This document shows, in pieces, positions 24,862-37,439 of a stretch of DNA of 64,000 nt. Numbering within the stretch: the stretch's first letter is position 1; each line of letters starts with the position of its first letter. The notes beneath the pieces were generated by a model. That model was not told the origin of the DNA. It made no database searches and worked only from the letters and a program-made list of their open reading frames with translations. Both the position numbers and the translations under genes were made by a program. Source of the stretch: Methylorubrum rhodinum (GTDB lineage: Bacteria; Pseudomonadota; Alphaproteobacteria; Rhizobiales; Beijerinckiaceae); NCBI RefSeq assembly GCF_014199935.1, contig NZ_JACHOP010000020.1, positions 35,258 to 99,257 of the forward strand, read 5' to 3'.

Positions 24862-26082
24862 TCAGGCTGTCGTCTCGCCCACGATGCCGCGGGCGATCAA
24901 GTCGTCGATCTGCGCCGCATCGTAGCCGACCTCTGTCAGGATCGCGCGGCTGTGCTCGCCGAGGAGCGGGGCCGGGCCGTGGACGCGGCCCGGCGTCTGC
25001 GAGAACTTCACGGGCAGGCCCAGCGTCTCCATCCGCCCGGCCCTCGCGTGATCGACCGCGACCACCATCTCGCGGGCCCGCGCCTGCGGGTCGGCCTGCA
25101 TCGCCCGCACGTCGAGCACCGGCCCGGCGGGCACGCCGCCGGCCTCCAGCCGGGCGAGCCAGTCGGCCGACGGGGCGCGGCGGAAATGCGGGGCCAGCGC
25201 CTCGGCGAGCGCGGCGCGGTTCTCCATCCGATCGCGGTTGGCCGCGAAGCGCGGATCGATGGCGAGGTCCTCGGCCCCGAGCACGGCGAGCAGCCGCAGC
25301 CAGTTGGTCTGGTTGGCCGCCCCGATGGTGATCCAGCCGTCGGCGGTCTCGAACGCCTCGTAGGGCGCGTTGAGGGGGTGGGCCGAGCCCATCGGGCCGG
25401 GCGCCACCCCCGTCGCCATCGCGATGGCCGATTGCCAGTAGGTCAGGGTGATGCCGGCCTCGAACAGCGAGGTGTCGACCACCTGCCCCTGCCCGGTCTT
25501 CAGGCGGTGGACATAGGCCGCGAGCACCCCCATCGCCGCGAGCATGCCGGCGGTGATGTCGGTGACCGGCGGGCCGCACTTCATCGGCGGGCGCCCCGGT
25601 CCCTCGCCGGTGATGCTCATGAGCCCGCTCATGCCCTGCGCCACGAGATCGAACCCGGCCCGCTCGGCATAGGGCCCGGAGCGGCCGAAGCCGGAGAGCG
25701 AGCAGTAGATCAGCGCCGGAAACTCGGCCTCCAGCACGTCGTATCCGAGGCCGAGGCGTTCCATCGTTCCGGCCCGGTAGTTCTCGATCAGCACGTCGGC
25801 ATCCGCCAGCAACCGGCGCAGCACCGCCTTGCCGTCATCGCTCTTCAGGTCGAGGCTGATCCCGCGCTTTCCGCGGTTCATCATCATGTAGGCGGCGCTC
25901 TCGCCGTCGATGGCGGGCGGCACCGAGCGGCGGGTGTCGTCGCCGCCGTCGATCTTCTCGACCTTGATGACCTCGGCGCCCATGTCGCCGAGCATCAGCC
26001 CGCAGACCGGACCGGCCATGATGTGGGCGAGTTCGACGACCCTGAGGCCGACGAGCGGCCCGGAGCGGGACGGCGTCCCCAT
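24862..26082 (-). CDS. CaiB/BaiF family (class III) CoA transferase
   Basis: The 406-residue enzyme opens LVGLRVVELAHIMAGPVCGL followed by MLGDMGAEVIKVE. It continues NRGKRGISLDLKSDDG, ADADVLIENYRAGTMERLGL and GFGRSGPYAERAGFDLVAQG, in which the Asp of 'GFD' is the likely covalent acyl carrier. Class III transferases move CoA between carboxylic acids such as carnitine, oxalate, mesaconate or itaconate. The start at 26082 gives the normal N-terminus; the frame runs on upstream without a domain. It heads a two-gene unit with the crotonase. The acid is unknown. Confidence 0.92.
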   Translation of the reverse strand: MGTPSRSGPLVGLRVVELAHIMAGPVCGLMLGDMGAEVIKVEKIDGGDDTRRSVPPAIDGESAAYMMMNRGKRGISLDLKSDDGKAVLRRLLADADVLIENYRAGTMERLGLGYDVLEAEFPALIYCSLSGFGRSGPYAERAGFDLVAQGMSGLMSITGEGPGRPPMKCGPPVTDITAGMLAAMGVLAAYVHRLKTGQGQVVDTSLFEAGITLTYWQSAIAMATGVAPGPMGSAHPLNAPYEAFETADGWITIGAANQTNWLRLLAVLGAEDLAIDPRFAANRDRMENRAALAEALAPHFRRAPSADWLARLEAGGVPAGPVLDVRAMQADPQARAREMVVAVDHARAGRMETLGLPVKFSQTPGRVHGPAPLLGEHSRAILTEVGYDAAQIDDLIARGIVGETTA

Positions 26083-26383
26083 CGCGCGCCTCACCGCGTC
26101 CGGCCGGAGATGGGCCTCGCGAACGCCTGGCTGCGGGATCGGCCCATCGTGAACACTCCCTTTTCCGCGGCGTCTTCCGGCGCTCGCGCTCCCTGCGGAG
26201 AGGCTCCGACAGGTGAATGATGGATCGAATCTACGCGTCGCGCCGACCCACCGCCATTCGGGTTCGGCCGTTTTCGTGGACATGCCCCTTGCCATAGGCG
26301 GGAACGTGTCGCACGGCCAAGCGGTTGATGGCGCGAGCGTGACCATTCGGTGCCGGAGCGCCGGGCGACGGGGAGACCAGGGG
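26083..26383. other. Divergent intergenic stretch
   Basis: It separates the CoA-transferase gene (minus) from a small secreted protein (plus) and probably holds both promoters. No repeat, hairpin or additional gene was seen. Confidence 0.4.
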
Positions 26384-26857
26384 ATGCACGGGGTGAGAAC
26401 GGCGTTCGGCATCGCGGCGGTCCTCGGCGGGCTCGCGGGCGGTCTGTTGGCCGCCTCGTCGGCGGAAGCCGGCTGCACCCGTCAGATCATCAACCGCTCG
26501 GGCTACACCGCCCTGGTCAGCCGAGACGGCGGGCCGTGGGTGGCGGTGCGCCCGCACCGTGCGCAGGCGATCCGCTACGCGCATTCCGGCCGCATCGACG
26601 TGGCCCTGACCTGCGGGCGCGGCGCCTTGCCCGAATCCGCCGCCTTCCGGGCGAGCTTCGGCACGGTCGCGGTGATCGACCGCTGCTACATCCAGTTCGG
26701 CGACGGCTTTTTCGAGGAGCAGCTCGGCGGCGGTTTCTGGGGCCGCAAGGACACGGGCCCGCTCGCCCTCAACAACCCGCGCCAGGGCGACCTCGTGGTC
26801 GGTCCGGCGGCAGGCGCCTGCGCGCCCGAGCGCGGCGCGCTCAGCGCCCGGTACTGA
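26384..26857 (+). CDS. Secreted hypothetical protein (157 aa)
   Basis: Signal peptide at about residues 1-30 (GVRTAFGIAAVLGGLAGGLL, cleavage near SAEAG). The mature protein begins GCTRQIINRSGYTALVSRDG and carries four Cys residues (CTRQ, LTCG, DRCY, GACAP), suggesting two disulfides in the periplasm. The text 'N.SG..A.VS..GG.W..V.PH...AI' suggests a small beta fold. I do not recognise the family. The ATG at 26384 is preceded by purine-rich GGGGAGACCAGGGG. A palindromic repeat follows the gene. Confidence 0.65.
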   Translation: MHGVRTAFGIAAVLGGLAGGLLAASSAEAGCTRQIINRSGYTALVSRDGGPWVAVRPHRAQAIRYAHSGRIDVALTCGRGALPESAAFRASFGTVAVIDRCYIQFGDGFFEEQLGGGFWGRKDTGPLALNNPRQGDLVVGPAAGACAPERGALSARY

Positions 26858-26873
26858 CGACCCATCCACCGCT

Positions 26874-26993
26874 GTCATTCCGGGGCCGCGAAGCGAAACC
26901 CGGAATCCACCCGTGATGCGGGATAGCCAGCTGCAGTTGAACCTTCGTGCCAGACATGGATTCCGGGTTCCGCTGACGCGGCCCCGGAATGAC
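26874..26993. repeat. Complete GTCATTCCGG-family palindromic element
   Basis: Left arm GTCATTCCGGGGCCGCGAAG, then ACCCGGAATCCAC; right arm ATGGATTCCGGGTTCCGC, then GCGGCCCCGGAATGAC. The two ends are inverted copies with a variable middle of about 45 bases. The same unit occurs at 47063-47171 and, cut short, at 63840-63916. It lies between the secreted-protein and FKBP genes. Confidence 0.85.
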
Positions 26994-27136
26994 GGCGGTG
27001 GGATGAAGGAGGGGCGGTGAACCCAAGGGCTCACCTTTGCTTCCGACCGATCCCCGACCCCGAAATTCGCTTTCCGAACAGCAGCGTGGTAACCCGCCGG
27101 CCCCGTCGTCACGAACGACGCGCCGAGAAGAGATCC

Positions 27137-27556
27137 ATGCGCTCGATCCTTCCCATCGCCGGAGCCTTCGTCCTCGCCATGACCGCAGCCGCCTCCGCCC
27201 AGCCCGTCACGATGCCCTCGGGCCTCTCCTACGTCGACGAGGTCGTCGGCACCGGTCCGGAGCCGAAATCCGGGCAGCAGGTCACGGTGCACTACACCGG
27301 CTGGCTCGATGCGGGCGGCGGCAAGCGGGGCAAGAAGTTCGATTCCTCCCGCGACCGCAACCAGCCCTTCTCCTTCACCATCGGCGCCGGGCAGGTGATC
27401 CGCGGCTGGGACGAGGGCGTGGCCACGATGAAGGCCGGCGGTCGCCGCATCCTGACGATCCCGCCGGAGCTGGGCTACGGCGCCCGCGGCGCGGGCGGCG
27501 TGATCCCGCCGAACGCCACGCTGATCTTCGACGTCGAGCTGATCGGCTCGAAGTAA
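27137..27556 (+). CDS. FKBP-type peptidyl-prolyl isomerase, periplasmic
   Basis: The 139-residue protein has a signal peptide (MRSILPIAGAFVLAMTAAAS, cut near AQP) and one FKBP domain. Active-site text is visible: VTVHYTGWLDAGGGKRGKKF then DSSRDR, FTIGAGQVIRGWDEGVATMK, ILTIPPELGYGARG and IPPNATLIFDVELIGSK. It catalyses prolyl isomerisation during folding of exported proteins. It is short, with no dimerisation domain, unlike FkpA. Convergent with the hybrid kinase, 13 bases apart. Confidence 0.94.
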   Translation: MRSILPIAGAFVLAMTAAASAQPVTMPSGLSYVDEVVGTGPEPKSGQQVTVHYTGWLDAGGGKRGKKFDSSRDRNQPFSFTIGAGQVIRGWDEGVATMKAGGRRILTIPPELGYGARGAGGVIPPNATLIFDVELIGSK

Positions 27557-27569
27557 GCAGGCGAAGCGC

Positions 27570-31610
<4,041 letters not shown>

Positions 31611-31885
31611 GGGGCCGCCCGTACGACGACCGAAACCCGCGACTGCGCCGAGCAGGGCTCGACGCCGCGCACCATTCACGGGACCGGACAAACAAAGGTT
31701 AACGCAACGGTAACTCGGTCGGACTTGCCGCGATGCGACGCGAAAAGGTCTGTGCGGCCAGTCCTTTAAAGGACCGCCTCGCGCTTCTCACGATTTGGTG
31801 AGCGCCGCCGGCCGGATAAGGCTTTCTCAACCTTCGCGGCGGAACCGGACGATCCTGCACCGTCGGTCCGGTTCGGATGGGCGGA

Positions 31886-32899
31886 TCACACGAGCTTGCG
31901 TTCGCGGGCGAGCGCCAGGAGATCGCGCTGCGGGCGGGCGCCGATATGCTCGATCACCTCGGCGGCGGCCAGCGTGCCGAGGCGGGCGCTCGCCACGTAG
32001 TCGAGCCCGCGGGCGTGACCGGCGAGGAAGCCCGCGGCGAACAGGTCGCCCGCGCCGGTCGTATCCACGACCTCGCGCACCGGCGAGGCTTCGACCGAGC
32101 GGACCTCGCCGCCGCGCACCACCAGGGCGCCGTCGGCCGAGCGGGTGACGAGGCCGAGCAGGTGCTTGCCGTGCCCGCCGCGCTCGTCGCGGAGCGCCGC
32201 GATCGCCTTCTCCGGGTCGTCGGTGGAATAGAGGCTCTGCAGCTCGCCGATATTGGCGAACAGGATGTCGATGCTGCCGTCGCGGATGAGCCCCAGGAAC
32301 TCGTCGCGGTAGCGATCGACGCAGAAGGCGTCCGACAGCGTCAGCGCGACCGCGTTGCCCGCGCCGTGGGCGATCCCGACCGCCTTGCGGAACGCGTCCT
32401 TGGCCGCCGGCGGATCCCAGAGATAGCCTTCGAGATAGGTGACGCGCGCGGCGCGGACGGTCGCCTCGTCCACATCGTCGGAGGAGAGCTTCTGGCAGGC
32501 GCCGAGATAGGTGTTCATGGTGCGCTCGCCGTCGGGCGTCACCAGGATGAAGCAGCGGGCGGTGGCCGGTCCCTCCCCGGCCGGGGCGGTCTCGAAGCCG
32601 ACGCCGGTGGCCTTCAGATCGTGGCTGAACAGGCGGCCGAGCTCGTCGTCGCGCACCTTGCCGACGAAGCCGGTCTTGGCGCCCAGCAGCGCCGCGCCGA
32701 CGGCGGTGTTGGCGCCCGAGCCGCCCGAGACGACGGTCGCCGGACCCATCACCGAGAACAGGGCCTCGGCCCGCTCCTCGTCGATGAGCTGCATCGCGCC
32801 CTTGGCCACGCCCTGGTCGGCCAGGAAGGCGTCGTCCGCATGCGCGATGAGATCGACGATGGCGTTGCCGAGGACGAGGAGATCGAGGGGTTGCGACAT
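31886..32899 (-). CDS. PfkB-family carbohydrate/adenosine kinase
   Basis: The 337-residue ribokinase-family protein opens LDLLVLGNAIVDLIAHADDA. It has the di-Gly hinge VVSGGSGANTAVGAALLGAK and the C-terminal signature REVVDTTGAGDLFAAGFLAG, with Asp of 'GAGD' as catalytic base. The match is best to the adenosine kinase branch common in Rhizobiales, which makes AMP from adenosine; ribokinase or fructokinase activity cannot be excluded. It stands alone. Downstream spacing to the hybrid kinase start is about 275 bases. Confidence 0.88.
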   Translation of the reverse strand: MSQPLDLLVLGNAIVDLIAHADDAFLADQGVAKGAMQLIDEERAEALFSVMGPATVVSGGSGANTAVGAALLGAKTGFVGKVRDDELGRLFSHDLKATGVGFETAPAGEGPATARCFILVTPDGERTMNTYLGACQKLSSDDVDEATVRAARVTYLEGYLWDPPAAKDAFRKAVGIAHGAGNAVALTLSDAFCVDRYRDEFLGLIRDGSIDILFANIGELQSLYSTDDPEKAIAALRDERGGHGKHLLGLVTRSADGALVVRGGEVRSVEASPVREVVDTTGAGDLFAAGFLAGHARGLDYVASARLGTLAAAEVIEHIGARPQRDLLALARERKLV

Positions 32900-33223
32900 C
32901 GGTCCGTCCAGTCTCGCGGGTCAGATGATCCCGCGCCTGTCGCACCGCATCGCGAGGGCGTCAAGCAAGGCCCCTTCTCGACGTCGGTTCCCGTGCCGCG
33001 GGCGAACCCCGATCCGATGGCGTGGGATCCGGGTTGCCCAGCTTCGCCCGGCGCTTCAGGGGCGGCTCACCGGGTTCCTCTGCGCGGCGGATCCGGCGGC
33101 GGTTCCTGCCGCCGTCCGGGCGTTAGAGAATCGTCCTGGATCTCGGATCCAGGACGATTCTCTAAGCTTTTGTGCCGCATCGGCTTTTCCCGAAAGCCGG
33201 CATCCACCTTTCGGGCCGATGCT
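32900..33223. other. Gene-less spacer with a perfect palindrome and a REP unit
   Basis: No gene was seen in this spacer between the carboxylate-amine ligase stop and the kinase start. It contains a 20-base perfect inverted repeat (33123-33165) and one unit of the second REP-like family (33170-33225), described separately. Confidence 0.6.
33123..33165. repeat. Perfect 20-base inverted repeat
   Basis: The arms TTAGAGAATCGTCCTGGATC and GATCCAGGACGATTCTCTAA are exact reverse complements around a three-base loop (TCG). The structure directly abuts the second-family REP unit. No T run, so it is not a typical terminator. Confidence 0.9.
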
Positions 33224-33225
33224 CT
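33170..33225 (+). repeat. Second-family REP unit (GCCGCATCGGCTTT type)
   Basis: The unit reads TGTGCCGCATCGGCTTTTCC, then CGAAAGCCGG, CATCCACCTTTCGGGCCGATGCTC. It contains the internal hairpin CGGCTTT/AAAGCCG. An inverted copy lies at 34437-34490 and a composite at 52819-52921. The end of the unit overlaps the stop codon of the carboxylate-amine ligase gene. Confidence 0.8.
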
Positions 33226-34351
33226 AGCCGCCGCAATCCGCGGTCTCGCGGGCGAGCCAGTCGATCACGCGGGAGAGCGCCTTGCGCTTGCTCGCGCCGG
33301 CATCGAGCGCGGTCTCGTAGGCCGCGATCTGCCCGTCGGCGCTCGATCCGCAGGTGGCGATGGTGAGCGCGTGGGCGACTTGGCTCGCGCAGCCGAGCGC
33401 CGCCGCGTCCTCCGCCGTGAGGTCGAGCAGGCGCTCGACGAGACGGCGCACCGGCACGATCTCCTCCGCGGCCTCATCGATGAGCGAGGCGTTCACGCCG
33501 TCGCGCTCGGCCCGCCACAGATTTTCCTGGGCGATGCCCCGGCTGGCGCCGGTCAGCGGCACGGCGAGGTCGGGCCGGCGCACGTGGAGACGCACGAGGC
33601 AGCGGTAGAGCGCGGCGATCGCCAGCGAATCCTTCAGCCGGGTGCAACTGTCGGCCACCCGCAGTTCCAGGGTCGGGTAGCGCACGGACGGGCGGATGTG
33701 CCACCAAAGATGGGTCGCGTCCTCCACCGCGCCGGCCCGCGTCATCACCCGGACGTAGCGGTCGAAATCGGCGGCATCGGCGAACAGCTCGGGCAGGCCG
33801 GTGCGGGGCAGTTCGGCGTAGGCGCGAAGGCGGTAGCCGGCCAGTCCCGTGCGATGTCGATCGTAGAAGGGCGAGGATGTCGAGAGCGCAAGCAACACCG
33901 GCAGGTGCGGCATCAGCCGGTTGATCAGCGCGATGCGCGCGTCGGGGTCCGGCACCTCGACATGGACGTGAAGCCCGCAGACGACGGAGCGGCGTCCGAC
34001 CATCTGCAGGTTGTCGATCATCTTGCGGTAGCGCAGCTTCGACGTCTCGCGCTGCTGGGCCCAGATCGCCGTGGGATGGGTGCCGGCGGCGAAGACCTTG
34101 AGGCCGTGCTCGCGCCCGATCCGGCACAGGCCGGTGCGTAGCGAGGCCAGGGCGTCCTCGGCCTCGGCGAAGCTTGCCGTGGGCTTAGACGAGATCTCGG
34201 CCTGGTTCTCGAGAAGTTCGCGCTCGACCCCTTCGAGGCGGTGGCCCGCGGCCTTGTGGAAGGCGGCGACGGAGGATTGCGGCGCCGCCCGCGTCCGCTC
34301 ATCCGCCAGGAACAGCTCCTCCTCGATCCCGAACCGATACGCGTGCGCCAT
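33224..34351 (-). CDS. Carboxylate-amine ligase (YbdK/GCS2 type)
   Basis: The 375-residue protein belongs to the glutamate-cysteine ligase 2 family. It opens YRFGIEEELFLADERTRAA and has LLENQAEISSKPTASFAEAE, THPTAIWAQQRETSKLRY and VCGLHVHVEVPD, then HIRPSVRYPTLELRVADSCT. Acidic metal ligands of the fold ('GIEEE', 'ELRVAD') are present. YbdK-type enzymes show weak gamma-glutamyl ligase activity and their true substrate is often unknown. The ATG at 34351 fits the family; upstream codons read through a repeat. Its stop TAG is formed by the flanking REP unit. Confidence 0.88.
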   Translation of the reverse strand: MAHAYRFGIEEELFLADERTRAAPQSSVAAFHKAAGHRLEGVERELLENQAEISSKPTASFAEAEDALASLRTGLCRIGREHGLKVFAAGTHPTAIWAQQRETSKLRYRKMIDNLQMVGRRSVVCGLHVHVEVPDPDARIALINRLMPHLPVLLALSTSSPFYDRHRTGLAGYRLRAYAELPRTGLPELFADAADFDRYVRVMTRAGAVEDATHLWWHIRPSVRYPTLELRVADSCTRLKDSLAIAALYRCLVRLHVRRPDLAVPLTGASRGIAQENLWRAERDGVNASLIDEAAEEIVPVRRLVERLLDLTAEDAAALGCASQVAHALTIATCGSSADGQIAAYETALDAGASKRKALSRVIDWLARETADCGG

Positions 34352-34436
34352 TTTCGCCTGATGCCCTGTCGCCCGGACGGGCGCCGGGCTCATACACGGC
34401 GCAAGCAATCTCGTATCCAGTTTCGTTCCGACGCCG

Positions 34437-34490
34437 GAGCATCGGCCCGAACGGTGGGCACCAGCTTTCGGAAAAAGCCGAGGCGGCACA
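34437..34490 (-). repeat. Second-family REP unit, inverted orientation
   Basis: GAGCATCGGCCCGAACGGTG followed by CCAGCTTTCGGAAAAAGCCG and AGGCGGCACA is the reverse complement of the unit at 33170-33225 with substitutions. It lies just upstream of the carboxylate-amine ligase, so the two copies bracket that gene head to head. Confidence 0.8.
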
Positions 34491-34495
34491 GGACC

Positions 34496-34873
34496 CTAAC
34501 GCACGATGCGGTCGAGGCGATTGTTCACGAAGAAATACAGCTCCTTCGCGCCGGGCTCGGCATAGAGCACCTGCACCTCGCGGCCGGCGCGGCCCTCGCC
34601 GACCAGCACGTCGGTCGGCGGGCGGCCCTTGAGGCGGACGAGATCGCACTCGCCGATGCCGGGTTCGATGGCCGAAGCCGTGCCGGGGGCTGCCCCGGTG
34701 CAGGCGCCGCCGGTATCGAGAACGGGTCCGTAGGAAGCGGCGGGCGCCTTCGGCAGCACCGCGCTCGGGGGCGGCGGGGCCGGGATCGGCGCGGCCCGTT
34801 CCGTGGCGGTGCAGCCCGCGAGCGCCGCAAGCCCAAGAGCGGCGAACGCAAGAGCGGCGAAGGAAACCCTCAC
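34496..34873 (-). CDS. Small lipoprotein (125 aa)
   Basis: A GTG start at 34873 overlaps the stop of the S10 peptidase gene (GTGA). Residues 1-20 form a lipoprotein signal (VSFAALAFAALGLAALAGC) with lipobox LAGC. A Pro/Ala-rich linker follows, then a small C-terminal domain with ECDLVRLKGRPPTDVLVGEG and LYFFVNNRLDRIVR. The C-terminal text resembles small SmpA/BamE-like modules, but identity is not established. Translational coupling suggests it works with the exported peptidase. Confidence 0.72.
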   Translation of the reverse strand: MRVSFAALAFAALGLAALAGCTATERAAPIPAPPPPSAVLPKAPAASYGPVLDTGGACTGAAPGTASAIEPGIGECDLVRLKGRPPTDVLVGEGRAGREVQVLYAEPGAKELYFFVNNRLDRIVR

Positions 34874-36492
34874 GGCGTCGGCCTCGCGCGATCCACCTCG
34901 TCCCCTGCTCCGGCGCTTCCGTCGGAGCGGGCCTTCAGGGCGCGGGCGAACAGGTCGGCGGCATCGTCGTGGAACGCCTTGCGCGAGTCCGGCCGCGTGT
35001 AGAACATGTGCCCGCCCGGATAGACCGAGAGCTTGAGCCGGTCCGGGGCGCCATAGACCGGCATCTGGTCGATCAGCAGCTTCGAGGTGAAGTAGGGCGT
35101 CACCAGATCGGTGAAGCCGTGGACGACGAGCACCCGCAAGGCGCCGTCGAGCGCCATCGCGTCCTTCAGCGCACCCATCGCCTCGGGCGGCGAGCGGCCC
35201 GAGCCCCAGCTCCAGCCGCGGTTGACCGCGTTGTTGAGGAGTTCGTAGCGCATGCTCTCGACGCGCCAGTTCAGGCGCTCGGCGTAGAGGCGCACCATCG
35301 CACCGGTGAACGGCGCGGTGAGCCCGGTGAGCACCGGGTCCTCGAAGCCCGAATGCGGCGCGTTCGGGTCCGGGTCCCATCCGGTCACGCCGGTGTCGTA
35401 GGCCGAAGCGACCCGGCCGGCCTCGCGGCCGATCTCGCGCTGGTAGCTGCCCGCCGAGATGCGCCCCGCCTGCCGCCGCACGGTCTCGGGATCGAGACCG
35501 GTCAGCGCCGCCACCCGTTGGGTGAGCCGCGCGACCGCTTCGCGGTCGGCCGGCCCCTTCAAGAGGTCGGCGAGATAGTCGCCTGCGGCGTAGGCTTCCG
35601 CTTCCTTCATCAGCGAGCGGTTCGGCGCGGTGCCGGCGCGCTCCAGGGCGGCCGCGGCCAAGGAGGGCAGCCGGGTCACGAAGCCCCACGGCGTGGTGCG
35701 CGGCGATTGCAGCCACGCGAAATCGAGCACCGGCGACAGCAGCACGAGCCCGGACAGGCCGATCCCGACATCGTCCTGAAGCTTCTGGGCGATCAGCGGC
35801 CCGCGGAAGCCGCCGTAGCTCTCGCCGACGAAGAATTTCGGCGAGGCGAGCCGGTCGTTCTGGCGGAGATACCGCGCGATGGTGGCGGCCAGGATCGAGG
35901 CGTCGGAATCCACGCTCCAGTACTTCTTGCCGTCGCCGTCCGCGGCGCGGCTGTAGCCGGTGCCGACGGGATCGAGGAAGACGAGGTCGGTGAAGTCGAG
36001 CCAGGTCGAGGCGTTCGGCTTCAGGTCGAGCCGCTGGGACGGGCTGATCGTCCCGCCGTCGGTCGGCAGGCGCCAGGGGCCGATCGCGCCGATGTTGAGA
36101 TAGGCCGACGCCGCCCCCGGCCCGCCATTGATCGCGAAGGTGATCGGCCGCGCCCGCGTCTCCTCCGGCGTGCCGGGCTTGAGATAGGCGATGAAGGCGA
36201 TCTCGGCCTGGAGCTTGCCGTCCTCGTCGACGAGGCCGAGGCTGCCCGCGGTCGCCTTGAAGCTCAGGGCGCGGCCCTCGCCGAGGTCGATTTTCTGTTC
36301 GGTCGTGGAATCGGCCGGCAGGCGTCTGCCCTCGCGCTCGGGCGCCTTCCGGGCCTGCCCCTGCGGCGGAGCGGGCTGGGCCGAGGCGGCGACCGGCGCG
36401 AAGCCGATGCCGAGCGCCAGGAGGGCGGCAAGAAGCCATCGACCGATCCCTGCCGCGAAGAGCTTGGTCGGATGCGTCATGCGCTTATCCAT
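34870..36492 (-). CDS. S10 serine carboxypeptidase family protein, exported
   Basis: The 540-residue protein has a signal peptide (RWLLAALLALGIGFAPVAAS, cut near AQP) and a full alpha/beta-hydrolase carboxypeptidase domain. The substrate-binding segment is NGGPGAASAYLNIGAIGPWR. The nucleophile is in FVGESYGGFRGP, the catalytic Asp in VLVVHGFTDLVTPYF and the His in VYPGGHMFYTRPDS. S10 enzymes remove C-terminal residues at acidic pH; bacterial members act in the periplasm. Met at 36492 or 36480 may be the start. Between holC (49 bases upstream) and the coupled lipoprotein. Confidence 0.92.
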   Translation of the reverse strand: MDKRMTHPTKLFAAGIGRWLLAALLALGIGFAPVAASAQPAPPQGQARKAPEREGRRLPADSTTEQKIDLGEGRALSFKATAGSLGLVDEDGKLQAEIAFIAYLKPGTPEETRARPITFAINGGPGAASAYLNIGAIGPWRLPTDGGTISPSQRLDLKPNASTWLDFTDLVFLDPVGTGYSRAADGDGKKYWSVDSDASILAATIARYLRQNDRLASPKFFVGESYGGFRGPLIAQKLQDDVGIGLSGLVLLSPVLDFAWLQSPRTTPWGFVTRLPSLAAAALERAGTAPNRSLMKEAEAYAAGDYLADLLKGPADREAVARLTQRVAALTGLDPETVRRQAGRISAGSYQREIGREAGRVASAYDTGVTGWDPDPNAPHSGFEDPVLTGLTAPFTGAMVRLYAERLNWRVESMRYELLNNAVNRGWSWGSGRSPPEAMGALKDAMALDGALRVLVVHGFTDLVTPYFTSKLLIDQMPVYGAPDRLKLSVYPGGHMFYTRPDSRKAFHDDAADLFARALKARSDGSAGAGDEVDRARPTP

Positions 36493-36541
36493 CTCTGCGA
36501 TCGTTGCCACGGAATGAGCGGACTCTCGGGCACAGGCGGTC

Positions 36542-36994
36542 TCACGCCTTCTTGGCCCAACGGCCGGATTCGTCCTGCTGCCAGTAGGCGACCGTGTGGC
36601 CCGCCTCCTTGGCGCCGCGCCACTGCTCGCGGGCGCGAAGCAGCGCGTCGGTGTCGGTGCCGTCGAACAGGACGCAGATGCGTGCGTAGCCGCCGGCATC
36701 CTCCGGCAAGTCGGCCCCCTCCACGAGGAAGCGGATCGAGGCGCCGTTCGGGTTCGTCTCCCGCAGGGTCAGCACGACCGGCTGGGTCGCCGCGTCGGTG
36801 TCCCGGTCGGTGCCGTGCGGGAGAAAGCTCTCGTCGGTGTAGGTCCACAGGCCGTCGTCGAGGGCCTGGAGCCGCTCCTCGCTCACCGCCTGGATGGCCG
36901 CTTGCCAGCCGCGCTCCAGCGACTTCTCGAGGAGGCTCGGCAGCACCTTTTCCAAGGGCTGGCGCTGGAGGTGGTAGAACAGGATCTCGGTCAC
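36542..36994 (-). CDS. holC: DNA polymerase III chi subunit
   Basis: The 150-residue protein matches HolC: VTEILFYHLQRQPLEKVLPS, LLEKSLERGWQAAIQA, GLWTYTDESFLPHGTDRDT and RICVLFDGTDTDALLRAREQ. Chi links the clamp loader (through psi) to single-stranded-DNA-binding protein. The GTG at 36994 gives the family length; an ATG at 37096 would add an unrelated 34-residue N-terminus. In many bacteria holC lies beside pepA; here the peptidase downstream is of the S10 family instead. Confidence 0.9.
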   Translation of the reverse strand: MTEILFYHLQRQPLEKVLPSLLEKSLERGWQAAIQAVSEERLQALDDGLWTYTDESFLPHGTDRDTDAATQPVVLTLRETNPNGASIRFLVEGADLPEDAGGYARICVLFDGTDTDALLRAREQWRGAKEAGHTVAYWQQDESGRWAKKA

Positions 36995-37126
36995 GGCCCC
37001 CTGATATAGGGCCGCGCCGTCCCGGCACAGCGCGGACCGAGCGTCGCGGCACCGGAGACGATTGTTCTGAACATCTCCGACGGTCGTGGGGTTCACCCCC
37101 AGGCAACCATCAGGGATGGAACGATC

Positions 37127-37426
37127 ATGAAGACCACGACGATCGCGCTCGCCGCCACGCTGGGCCTCGCCCTCACGGGCACCGTCTTCGCGCAGGTCCC
37201 GGCCGGCGGCGGAAGCGCCACCGGCAACATGAACAATCCCGGCAGCGTGAAGAGCAATTCCGAGAAGGGGATGGAGCGCTCCACGGGCTCGGCCACCGGC
37301 AACACGACGGGCTCGACCGGGACCGGCATGGCCCCCGCCGCGCCGGGCGCCGCGGGCGGAGCCGCCGACGGCAACATGGGCACCGGTAAAGGCGCCGGTG
37401 CCGCGGGCGGCGCTTCCGGCCGCTGA
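37127..37426 (+). CDS. Small secreted Gly/Asn/Thr-rich protein (99 aa)
   Basis: Signal peptide at residues 1-22 (MKTTTIALAATLGLALTGTV, cut near FAQ), followed by a low-complexity mature part rich in Gly, Ala, Asn, Ser and Thr (GSATGNTTGSTGTGMAPAAP). No cysteines and no predicted fold. It resembles the 96-residue secreted protein at 56467-56757 in size and composition. Preceded by AGGGATGG near the start. Role unknown. Confidence 0.68.
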   Translation: MKTTTIALAATLGLALTGTVFAQVPAGGGSATGNMNNPGSVKSNSEKGMERSTGSATGNTTGSTGTGMAPAAPGAAGGAADGNMGTGKGAGAAGGASGR

Positions 37427-37439
37427 CCGATCCGGGACA

